NCBI RefSeq assembly: GCF_017591425.1
Contig: NW_024466409.1
Coordinates: forward strand, 1 to 64,000
DNA from: Ochotona curzoniae
Lineage: Eukaryota; Chordata; Mammalia; Lagomorpha; Ochotonidae
Length of the DNA: 64,000 bases
Direction: 5' to 3'
A program made the position numbers and the translations under genes. Below are positions 12,901-20,089 of the stretch, piece by piece (positions within the stretch are counted from its first letter, which is position 1; each line of letters starts with the position of its first letter). The notes below the pieces were generated by a model, which saw only the letters and a program-made list of their open reading frames with translations, had not been told where the DNA came from and searched no databases.

Positions 12901-15900
12901 ATATAGGCTTCATCTGGATGTGTTGTTTCTAACTGAAACTATGTAACAGAAATTAGGAATCAATGAGCATTGTGTCCCACAACAGTGCTCTAAGACTTTC
13001 TGCAGATTCTCCCAGATGTGTAGGAAGCAAGCAAGATGTGTGAGGAGACTCAGCTGCACTCATACTATGAGCATTGGGCTCTAGCATGGTGGCATGCTGC
13101 TGGCACTGGCCTTGACATTTAGTCAAAGCAGAGTCTGATTCAGTTCACTTGTTCTTCCTGAGGTGTTCTTCTGTGTCAGAAATCAGGTGGGTAATAAGCT
13201 TGTCCTCCCTTCCCTAGAGTCTGCTGTGGCTAGTGGGTGTTTCTCAGTCAGGTAAGCTGGGCATGGCTGCAGAAGTACCTGTGCCCCAGTGTCCATCTGT
13301 ACAGTGAGTGTGGCTATCATGTACTGGGTCTTGTCTTCTTACAGAAGCAGTGAGGTGCAGATGTGTGTGTGTGGTAGGAGTCAGTGAGTGAGGGCAGGAA
13401 GAGTTGAAGCCTCATTCCAACTCAGTGTGTATCCTCTCTCTGGCAGCTACTCCAACCAGCAAAATATTTCAGGACCAGGTCCTGGAGAACTCAAAGCAAT
13501 ACACACGCATTGTGTGCAAGTGCAGTGGTTTCTACCCAGACTCTGTGAACATAACATGGGAGATTTGTCTCCAGAATGTGGCCCAGCCTCTGCCGATATC
13601 TGAAGGCATCTTCACTGGTCATCATGTCCAGAATGAGGATGGGACCTTTAATGTCACTAGCTATGTGACACTGAAGTCTCCTCTGGAAGATGCTGGGGCC
13701 GTGTACCAGTGTGTGGTGAGCCACATTTCCCTACACAACACCCAGAGACTCAACCTCACACTGAGTGTGACAGGTAAGCCTCTTTCTGGACATGTTCCCT
13801 ACTCCACGATTTGAGGCAGTGCAACTTACAGCTTAGGCTCACAGGCATGCCAGGCGCTGCACTGGGAATTGAAGGAGAAAGAGGTAAAACATGGTGAAGA
13901 GGGAGCAAGCTGGGACAAGACCCAGCTAAACCAGAGTCAGCAGCCGAGACTAAGTCCCTCTCCTCAAAGGCAGAAGGTATGGTCAGCTCGAGTAGAGAGA
14001 GTGGTCCAGTGCAAATGGGCTACTCATCAGCTTGTGTCTCCTGGAAATTGGTTCTCAATGGTCTTTGTGGCATGGGGTGGTAAGCTTGCGTGCCTCTATG
14101 GGGATAGGGACAGGATTGTATCCAAATGCCCTGAAGAGAAGGGGTGGGCCCGGGTCAAGAAGCAGCCTTGCCACATCCCTCCCAGCAGGACTAGATCTAT
14201 TGTAAATGATTTCCTGGTAGAAGCCAAGTAGTAGTCCTATGTTCTGTCCTGAGCCTGTGCCAGGCAGGTCAGATCTTTAGTGCAACACAGCTCAGCTTCT
14301 GCAGAATCCCTCCAGCTGTTGTTGGTAGTGGGAGGGTAGTCATTGAACTCATCATGATTGCCCTGGTCATGACTGTGGTGTTGTTGGGAATGACTCTGCT
14401 GGTGAAATGCATCTTCTTGGTTCCAGGGGAGTAAGGAAGGCAGAGTTCCAGGGGTAGGCGGTCTGGGTGTGCCAGATGAGACCTTGGATGTTCCCAGAGG
14501 GAAGAAGGAATTGTTCTTGGGCATACGGGTATTTGTGGTGGCTTGTTGCAAGGAAGTGCATGCAGTGTGTGGGGGAGGCACATGGAGTGGGAATGTCCTG
14601 TGTGTGCATGTCTGCATGACTAAGCATGTGTGCTGACACTGGCTGTAGAAGCTTTTTTTTTTTTAATTTTGCCTGCAAACATCTTTTTTTTACTTTTTGT
14701 TTTAATTGATTACATTGCATCATGCGATACAGTTTTACAGGCACTGGGATTCCCCCCTCCCCTCCCCAAAATGTGCCCTCCCCGCCTTCTCTACCCCGCA
14801 TACCACCCCCTCCCCCGCAGTTGAGCTTTTTTCCCTTGCAAGCATACTGTAGAAGCTTTGAAGCTCTGTGTGGCCTGTGTATGTGGTGTTGCATCTTGCT
14901 GTGCATTTCTGACAAGGGCTGAACACACTGACATGTCAAGTTGCATGTGATAGGAATGGAATAGCTGTTCACCTGGTAGGGGAAAGGGAACAGAAACCAC
15001 GTTGGACCTGGCATTGGTTGTGTCATGTTTTGGCCTTTGCAAGTAGCTTCTTCTTAACATTATTCTCTTTCTTTTGCAGACCCTGTGAAGAACAATAGCT
15101 ACGTGATTGTTTTACCTATTGTTGCAGTGCTGATTTTAGCTATAATTATTGTGGTTTACTGCAATCTAAAATGGTAAGGGACTGCTGAGCAGAGTTTAGC
15201 CCAGTCTTGAATTTGCACTAGGAGATCAGGGTCCCAGTCTAGAGTGCTGTTGACGAGTCCTCAGAATTGATGCGAGGCTGTTATACATGTGGGTGGTTTT
15301 CCTTGTGCTGGAGAAGAAGTGTTCCATGTGATTTCCATGTGGTGTTGGGGCTCTGGGAGGATGCAGTGGCAGCTGCCCTCTGTCTGTGTGCTGCACAGGC
15401 TCCCTGTGAACTGAATCTGAGCATGCCTTTTCTGGCCAGAACTTGTACCTGTATGTGTAGACCAATATGTGTAGACCTGTGTCTGCTGTTGTCACTCATT
15501 GTGGGCCTTATCAGAGAGAGGTTTTCCTTCCTGAAATTGCTTGTATTATGTTAATGTGTCAGTTGGCCTACTTACTACAGTCTTTCACTGACCTGCAGTC
15601 ATTCATTTTTGTTTGACTGATGCTACATGTTTCCAAGTGTTGATGAGATGGTTCAGGATAGTGAAATTGCTCCCAACAAGGCATGGTTCTGTCATGCTGA
15701 AATGGTGAACAGGAGCTGACCAGCTCATTGGAAATGCTTCAGGGAAAGGGGAATGATGTGTTCTTACAGGGATAAAGCTGCTTATCTAAAGTCAGCGGAC
15801 TGATTCCTGGGACCAGTTCTGGTTGGAGCAAAGACAATAAGAGAGCAGGATGTAAAGCTGTTTTCAATTATTTGTAATTGATACATATTTCTGTCTTTCC

Positions 15901-15984
15901 CTGGTCCTGATATCCAGGCGCAAACAGAAAAAGCAGACATCCACTAGCATGAAAAAGATTTATGAAGCCGTGGACCAGATCTGA
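11..15984 (+). CDS. NCR3LG1: NCR3LG1 (B7-H6), NKp30 ligand, whole gene, 5 coding exons
   Basis: B7-family cell-surface ligand that triggers NK cells through NKp30 (NCR3). Joined exons are 11-92, 10032-10376, 13447-13773, 15080-15173 and 15918-15984, 915 nt including the stop, 304 residues. Phases join exactly (1,1,1,2) and all introns are GT-AG. Order: signal peptide (about 1-27), V-type Ig domain (29-142, Cys50 and the GEYFC cysteine), C-type Ig domain (144-251, GFYPD and VYQCVV motifs), short stalk, one membrane helix (about 258-280) and a roughly 25-residue basic cytoplasmic tail. Several N-glycosylation sequons are visible (NIT, NIS, NIT, NVT, NLT). I recognise the human protein in motifs such as the GDH loop, VVTP, NITWE and DGTFNVTS. 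The human protein has a far longer, gag-like tail that is absent here. Neighbouring KCNJ11 and ABCC8 match the human order, which supports orthology. The start at 11 has a good Kozak context (A at -3, G at +4). Confidence 0.9.
120..205. repeat. GC-rich minisatellite in the first intron
   Basis: Irregular tandem units of the type GGTGCGGGGCG repeat about eight times just inside intron 1 of NCR3LG1. The region is CpG-dense with GGGCGG (Sp1-like) cores, consistent with the downstream edge of a CpG-island promoter. Confidence 0.7.
206..1037. other. NCR3LG1 intron 1, unassigned proximal part
   Basis: About 830 bases of unique-looking intron with no open frame or motif I can support. Confidence 0.5.
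1038..1186 (+). repeat. CSINE fragment, sense
   Basis: Shows the lagomorph CSINE core 'gcctgggaaagcagcagagg', 'atggcccaaagccttgggcc', 'cccctgcacccacatgggag'. The 3' half is missing where a T-run and an L1 3' end begin. Confidence 0.85.
1190..2335 (-). mobile_element. L1 3' end, antisense
   Basis: Begins with a T-run (1191-1203), the complement of an A-tail. It then shows the complement of 'aatcccagtgcctatatag' and of a G-rich polypurine tract (about 1240-1275), both typical of lagomorph L1 3'UTRs. A (TG)n microsatellite interrupts it. The far boundary is approximate and no clear target duplication is seen. Confidence 0.6.
1741..1779. repeat. (TG)n microsatellite
   Basis: About 19 uninterrupted TG units within the antisense L1 3' end. 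Confidence 0.95.
2434..2764 (-). mobile_element. Full-length CSINE, antisense, with target duplication
   Basis: A complete young CSINE in inverse orientation, from the A/T-rich tail complement through the tRNA-like head ('ggcgcaagtggttaagg' on the minus strand). It is flanked by a perfect 14-bp duplication, ggttatacaatttt, at 2420-2433 and 2765-2778. A tRNA-derived A/B box promoter is expected in the head. Confidence 0.93.
3085..3221 (+). repeat. CSINE 3' part, sense, split by a second CSINE
   Basis: Carries 'gctgctggcttcttcttgac', 'gaaccagctgatggaagacc' and 'tctctttgtctctgtccttc', the 3' half of a CSINE. Its tail resumes at 3546-3590 (aataaataaataat) beyond the inserted antisense CSINE. Confidence 0.8.
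3222..3545 (-). mobile_element. CSINE, antisense, nested inside an older CSINE
   Basis: Complete antisense CSINE flanked by a 10-bp duplication ctctactttc at 3212-3221 and 3546-3555, inserted in the tail of the sense CSINE fragment. Confidence 0.85.
3785..4082 (-). repeat. Diverged CSINE, antisense
   Basis: Recognisable by 'gagagggagaaacagagagg', 'gtgaagccaggagcttgtgg' and 'gttaggccacagcgctggtc', but more diverged than the neighbouring copies. Confidence 0.75.
4083..5187. other. NCR3LG1 intron 1, unassigned A/T-rich part
   Basis: About 1.1 kb of A/T-rich intronic sequence. No coding exon, RNA gene or repeat that I can name. Confidence 0.5.
5188..5518 (+). repeat. CSINE, sense, moderately diverged
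   Basis: Shows 'gtggcctgggaaaaacagga', 'gaggatggcccaagagctta' and the tail 'ctttccaataaaaaataaaa'. The flanks (aaatttggttt and aaatttgcgttt) may be an imperfect target duplication. Confidence 0.8.
6047..6357 (-). mobile_element. CSINE, antisense, with target duplication
   Basis: Young antisense copy with a 14-bp duplication cagctgccttcttt at 6033-6046 and 6358-6371. The tail side reads 'gatttatttatttattggaa'. Confidence 0.92.
6857..6912. repeat. (AC)28 microsatellite
   Basis: Uninterrupted AC dinucleotide run of about 28 units in intron 1; likely polymorphic. Confidence 0.97.
7010..9573 (-). mobile_element. Composite non-coding retroposon, copy A, antisense, complete
   Basis: A 2.56-kb insertion bounded by a perfect 19-bp direct duplication, aaccccaaacactgttttc, at 6991-7009 and 9574-9592. 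The left edge has a T-run (7015-7027), so the element lies on the minus strand with an A-tail, and both hallmarks point to L1-type target-primed insertion. No substantial open frame exists on either strand. From 5' to 3' on the minus strand: a G/C-rich head with two copies of a roughly 75-bp unit about 250 bp apart; a unique segment near 9020-9180; a long C/T-rich zone (about 7440-8900) of loosely repeated units built on 'ccagtgggtgctgcag' and 'agcctggtctgcccc'; and a short A/T-rich 3' end. A second copy lies at 18111-20071. Confidence 0.8.
9252..9573 (-). repeat. Tandem 5' units of composite retroposon A
   Basis: Two near-identical stretches, 9252-9330 and 9501-9573, share 'ggctgtctgggacccaggca' (one base different in the second), 'tgagacgccccgtcctgaga' and flanking CpG sites, with a period of about 250 bp. 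They sit at the 5' end of the element, where several mammalian L1 families carry tandem promoter monomers. Confidence 0.7.
9593..10031. other. End of NCR3LG1 intron 1
   Basis: Unique-looking sequence up to the exon 2 acceptor, with a pyrimidine-rich stretch immediately before CACAG. Nothing else seen. Confidence 0.5.
10032..10376 (+). CDS. NCR3LG1: NCR3LG1 exon 2 (V-type Ig domain)
   Basis: Follows the acceptor TTTCCACAG and ends at GTTGTGG|GTGAGTG. Encodes residues 29-142: the B strand with Cys50 (ITITCK), the F strand DAGEYFCK and the G strand VQLEVV. By analogy with human B7-H6 this domain makes the NKp30 contacts. The GDH loop and the VVTP strand match the human protein as I know it. Confidence 0.92.
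11085..11425 (+). repeat. Old CSINE, sense, in NCR3LG1 intron 2
   Basis: Diverged head 'gttgggcctagcagttaaga' and the core 'gggctcctgccatccatgtg', ending in a tail near 11400. Confidence 0.7.
11890..12180 (-). repeat. Old CSINE, antisense, in NCR3LG1 intron 2
   Basis: Diverged copy starting with 'ttatttgtgaggcagagaga' and containing 'gatgcaggcagtaggccagc'. Preceded by a TG/TA-rich run (about 11785-11890). Confidence 0.65.
12330..12720 (-). mobile_element. L1 ORF2 fragment, antisense (decayed)
   Basis: The minus strand reads a frame with LKLIKNFYLKSMPNI followed by a decayed SRQDAPSTLYS, resembling the reverse-transcriptase block of L1 ORF2 (the NI...GCPLSPLLFN region). It has frameshifts and is not functional. 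Nucleotide 'ctttatcagcttgaggaatt' is the characteristic antisense signature. Confidence 0.5.
12721..13446. other. End of NCR3LG1 intron 2
   Basis: Unassigned intronic sequence up to the exon 3 acceptor. No exon or repeat I can support. Confidence 0.45.
13447..13773 (+). CDS. NCR3LG1: NCR3LG1 exon 3 (C-type Ig domain)
   Basis: Acceptor CTCTGGCAG, donor ACAG|GTAAGC. Encodes residues 144-251 with the C1-set hallmarks CxxSGFYP, NITWE and VYQCVVSH. The first cysteine motif reads C-K-C-S-G-F-Y-P, so there is a cysteine two residues after the canonical one. Confidence 0.92.
14656..14846 (-). mobile_element. 5'-truncated L1 3' end, antisense, with target duplication
   Basis: A T-run, the complement of 'aatcccagtgcctgtaaaac', and a C-rich (polypurine complement) tract, flanked by a perfect 13-bp duplication ctgtagaagcttt at 14643-14655 and 14847-14859. 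It lies in intron 3 of NCR3LG1. Confidence 0.85.
15080..15173 (+). CDS. NCR3LG1: NCR3LG1 exon 4 (stalk and membrane helix)
   Basis: Acceptor TTCTTTTGCAG, donor ATG|GTAAGG, ends in phase 2. Encodes a short polar stalk with an N-N-S sequon, then about 23 Val, Ile and Leu-rich residues forming a single transmembrane helix that ends at Tyr-Cys before the basic stop-transfer region. Confidence 0.88.
15174..15917. other. NCR3LG1 intron 4
   Basis: A 744-base GT-AG intron with no recognisable repeat or exon. Confidence 0.7.
15918..15984 (+). CDS. NCR3LG1: NCR3LG1 exon 5 (short cytoplasmic tail and stop)
   Basis: Acceptor GATATCCAG; the first G completes the Trp codon. Encodes a basic segment (RKQKKQ), a Ser/Thr cluster and a terminal KKIYEAVDQI, with TGA at 15982-15984. 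YEAV fits the YxxPhi sorting consensus. The exon keeps the frame from exon 4 and is followed directly by a long non-coding stretch, so I take it as the last exon; a longer alternative 3' exon cannot be excluded. Confidence 0.8.
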
Positions 15985-16654
15985 GGCATGGGGGTTTGTT
16001 GCTTGGAAAGCGAGCCATCCATATCTGTGTGCTCCTTCAAGTTCCGTTTGCTCTGCTCTCCATCCAGCTTCCTACTCATGCCCCAGAGAAAGCAGTGAAT
16101 GATGACTAATGCCTGGGTCCCTATCACCTATCCAAACAATCTGGATGGAGTTCCTACCTCGGGGCTTTGATTCAGCACAGACCTCTGAATGTAGCCGTGT
16201 CACCTCGTAGTGCCTTCCATCATGGACTGCAGCCTTGACTGTATGCTCAATCCCATGACCTGCTTCATCCTATGCAATGAAACAGTAGTGGATGTGTGTC
16301 AGTCCCAGCCTAGACCTCAGGAGGCCATGTGCATTCATCCTTGGACTTCTGTGATGCTTCTGGGCTTGAGCAAGTGCCTAGTCCAAGCCTGACTGCTGGT
16401 GGAAAAGGGAGAGACCAGAAGCAGAGCCACATCATCCTGCTTGCTCTCAGGACACCAGCCTGGATCACTGGAAGCTCTGTAACAGCACTTGAACACCCTA
16501 GCTGTGGTCGGAGGAGCCTCAGAATCACCTCTCTCCACTGCAGCAGGAATATTTATCTCAAAATGTTTACGGTTTGTTTGTTAGGCAGCAAAACTCACTG
16601 ATAGAGCTCCTTACTGATCCTTCTCTTAGGCAGTTGCCTCATAAATGTTTGAGG

Positions 16655-16880
16655 AAGTAGCAGATGGTGGCCCAATGCTTGGACTGCTGTACCCCTAGGG
16701 GAACTATGGAAGAAATTCCTGGTTCCTGGTTTCAGCTCAGATCATCTCTGGCCTTAGTTGCTATTTGGGCATTGAACCAACAGATGGCAGAGTTGTCTCT
16801 TTCTGCCATTCTTCATCTGTTAATCTGCCTTTTAAGTCACTTCAATAACTGTTGAAGAACAATTGGAATTGATGAAATGA
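16655..16880 (+). repeat. Diverged CSINE in the NCR3LG1 3'UTR, sense
   Basis: Contains 'tggcccaatgcttggactgc', 'gttgctatttgggcattgaa' and 'ccaacagatggcagagttgt', a degraded CSINE middle and 3' part. Confidence 0.7.
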
Positions 16881-17093
16881 AGTAAAGTATCAAGAAAGGT
16901 GCACCTAATCTGCACACCTAGCTTGCCAGATTGAGAATGACATAGTGCTGTAGTTTTAATGACACTGTGACTATTTTAAACTATCAGTGAGTGAAGATAA
17001 GCCAGTCTTCATTCGATTACTATTTATTCCATTGACTCTTTTTCTTGCTGGACTAACTTATTTAATTTATTGAACTCGGTCATTTACAGACCA

Positions 17094-17130
17094 AATAAAG
17101 CTTAGAGTATAAGGTGAAATTTTGAATAAA
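17094..17130 (+). terminator. NCR3LG1 poly(A) signals (two AATAAA)
   Basis: AATAAA occurs at 17094-17099 and again at 17125-17130, about 1.1 kb after the stop codon, in the right orientation. The second copy lies in a 'gaataaagtc' context that also appears at about 18330 in a repeat, so the first may be the genuine one. Confidence 0.5.
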
Positions 17131-17150
17131 GTCTGGTGTCCTTGGTGGGG

Positions 17151-18092
17151 GAGCCGGTGGTGTGGGGGGAGGAACCTGAGGCCACTTTGTGTGGCAGAGA
17201 ACCACATTTCCTGGTTAGGAGGCAGGTGACTGCTGGATACAGGCTCATCAGGGCCTGTGGCTGATGGAAGCTGATGGCTGCACTGATGTGTGTGGTGCCT
17301 CAAACAATGGTGGGACAGACCGGAGCACTGCAGGTGCTCTCTCCTTGTCCTGTTGGCATCATTGCCCACAAAGGAGAGATTTGCGGCAAAGGGAAATACA
17401 GCAGCTCACAGCCCTACACTCAAGTGGTCACTGGGCATGGCTGGAGTGGCACTGGGGGGTGTGTAGGGAGCACCTGCTTCCCTCTCTGTGAAGATAGTGT
17501 CCCAGGTGGTGTTCATGGGGGAGAATTTGGGGATCTCCTGAAATATGCATGGCCAAGCTGTCTGTTGATCCAACCACTCCAGGTGGACATAGATGGAGGC
17601 CTGAGCTGGCAGAATGGCAATGTAGAGAGAGAGTGGGCCTAGGAGAAGTTGGGTGAGTCATGCCCAGACAAGTGAGGGGTGCATGTGGTAGACTCCATGT
17701 GGGCCTCAAGGTGAAATCAAAGGCAGATCCCAATCCTCAGGCATTGGTTCTTGGCAGTTTTGTAGTGAGCCCGCTGGTCGTTTTTGCAGACTGGCAGTTC
17801 CATTGCTGGAGGAGAATGACCTGGCTTCCCTCCCTTGCAGAGCTCCAGACTGAAGCCCAGAACCTGCATCCCAGCATTCAGGGGAGCTGTGACCGGATAT
17901 AGCAGGTGTCCCCTCAGGCTGCCCTGCCCCTGGGACTGGCTGGGGAAGAGCACCCTAGTAGGCGGGGACAGTCCTCCTGTAAGACTTCCCCAGGCCCTGG
18001 ACCAGAGCCAGAGTTCCAGAGGTGCTAGACCTGACATTGGGACTGTCACAATATGCTGAACCAAAGTTCTGTCTCAAGGCAGGGCTCACAGG
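17151..18092. other. Intergenic sequence, unassigned
   Basis: About 940 bases downstream of NCR3LG1. The left edge shares a 'gaataaagtc' stretch with the left part of composite retroposon B, so it may be an old relative of it, but I cannot show this. No coding potential. Confidence 0.4.
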
Positions 18093-18110
18093 GCAACCCA
18101 GGGGATTCCT

Positions 18111-20071
18111 TTTTAGTTGCTGCTGTTTTTGTTTTTGTTAATTTTATTGGCAATAATGTTTGTCTAGTTGATCGGGGTAGGAAGGGTCGAGGATCTGGGG
18201 TAGTGAGACCCTTGTTTATACATTTTCTTCTTGTTCTTCGCATGTATAGTGGAGAGGGGGGTACAAGAAATTTTGGATATAAGGTAAAATGTTATTTCAA
18301 AAGAGCAATACATAATTTACTAATTTTGAATAAAGTCCACCAAGCTTCCCAGCGGCTTCATCATCCAGAGGATTGAGGAACTGCCACCTGACGTCAACCC
18401 AAGTTTCCTTTCGTGGAGTGTTTTCTGGGGGTTTGTTCATGTATTCTTGATAGTTCTGAGATGCAGCTGATATCACTGCTCCATGGATGAGGGAATCTTT
18501 CTGAGTTCGATTGGCTGTCATAGTCTGCCTCTGAGTCTCCATTGGCCCAGAAATTTGCTGTCAAACTTCACTGGGGTAGTTGATCCATCCTCAGCATACC
18601 AATGAGTGCTGTGGTCCAGCCCAGCCCTGGCCAACACATGCTTGATCCTCACGTACTGCAGGGGGAGCTGCAGCCCAATAACCTCCACTGGACCGAATCC
18701 CTCAGCTCTGGTTTCTGTGCCTGCCAACATATGCAGTGGACCGGTCCGGTCTGCCTCACATCCCACTGGGGTCTTGTATACATCATTGGACATAAAAGCC
18801 TAACTCAACCCAAACAACTTCACCCTCCAGCACACGCTCATGCCAGCGGGTGCCAACGCCTGTCCAGCCAGGCCAGCCCCAGTGCTGGTTCTCATGTTCA
18901 CCAGTGGGAATTGCAGCCCATCAGAGAGGAGGCCACAACCCCTCCACTGGACCCACTCTTTGCCCCTGATCTTGCACTCTCTAGGTGGTTCTGTGGTCTA
19001 GCTAGATAGGGTCTGCCCTCTGTCCTAGTACTTGCCAGCTGATGCTGTGTCAAAGCCTAACCTGCTTGCCCTTATTCTGGCTCATGCCTGTACCAATGGA
19101 TACAATTGGCTTCCCTAGCCTGGCTCTCCCCATAACCAGGTTCACATGTAGGTCAGCAGGTGTTGTAGCCCTGCCCAGCCTGATCTGTCCCCAGTTCCAG
19201 CTCTCACTCTTGCCAGCATGAGTTGTGGTCCAGCACTGCCTGGCTCTGCCCAGTCCACCCCCTTCTAAAACCACCCCTCATGGCTGTGGACAGCAGGAGC
19301 TACCATGTCTGGTCTGACCAACACCCAGACTTGAGTCTTATGTTCACTAGCAGGAGCAATTGCCCATCAGGGAGTTGCCCTAGTTCCCCCCCAGACCCAC
19401 TCCCACACCCATAGTCCTTCCGTGCCAGTGGGTGCTAGGCTGTTACCAGTTGTAGGTTACCTCCTTTGACCTAAATATGTATGATTGGTGGATGTTGTGG
19501 CCTGGCCCACCCCATACCAGAGTCTTAGGTGTGTCTGTGGGTGCTGCAGCTTGGACCAACATAGTCTGTACCCAACCCCAGTACCCATGAGTGTCAATGG
19601 TTCCATGGGCAACCTATCACCACTCCCAACTCCAAGCAAACCAGTTGAAATTGCAGATCTAAGGGGTGGGCCCACACATTCCCTACAGAATCTGCCTCAA
19701 GACTGAGTTCTCTTGCATGCTGGTTAGGCACATGGTGCAGCCTAACATTTCCCACCTCTTGTTTCAACTCTTCTTGGTGAAAACTGTGATCTAGCCCTGC
19801 CAGGTAGGCAGTTCCCCTGCCCTAGCTTCAGTGTGCCCCTGTGAGTGGTATTTGGCATTGGTCATTACTAACTACCCCAGTTCCGCTATCTCTCTTGGGC
19901 TGCTGTGTTGCTCTGAAGCCTAAAAGTCCATGTATTCCCCTCTCAAGACCCCACCACTGGGTGGCCCGGGTGCCAAAGGCCTGGGAGCTCAGAGACAGGG
20001 CTAGCCGGCTGGTCTGGCTCTGAGCAGCTGGCAGGCCAATGGGCTTGGGCCTCCCTCCACACCCAAGCCCC
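18111..20071 (-). mobile_element. Composite non-coding retroposon, copy B, antisense, older
   Basis: Same family as copy A. Collinear blocks include 19148-19195 ('gcaggtgttgtagccctgcc', 'cagcctgatctgtcccc') against 7912-7960 ('gcaggtgtggtagctctgcc', 'tagtctggtctgccccc'), and the 'gtaatgaccaatgccaaata' block near 19850 (minus strand) against its counterpart near 9070. It is flanked by an imperfect 18-bp duplication (gcaacccaggggattcct at 18093-18110, gcaagccagggggttcta at 20072-20089), consistent with greater age. It lacks the tandem 5' units of copy A. No open frame. Confidence 0.7.
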
Positions 20072-20089
20072 GCAAGCCAGGGGGTTCTA

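Larger units (their letters stand above)
15985..17150 (+). other. NCR3LG1: NCR3LG1 3' untranslated region
   Basis: Non-coding sequence from the stop to a pair of poly(A) signals. It contains a diverged sense-orientation CSINE at about 16655-16880. The exact cleavage site is inferred. Confidence 0.55.

Noticed and set aside
14367..15026. Minus-strand frame of 219 codons in NCR3LG1 intron 3
   Set aside because: Runs through an antisense L1 3' end; composition is repeat-derived.
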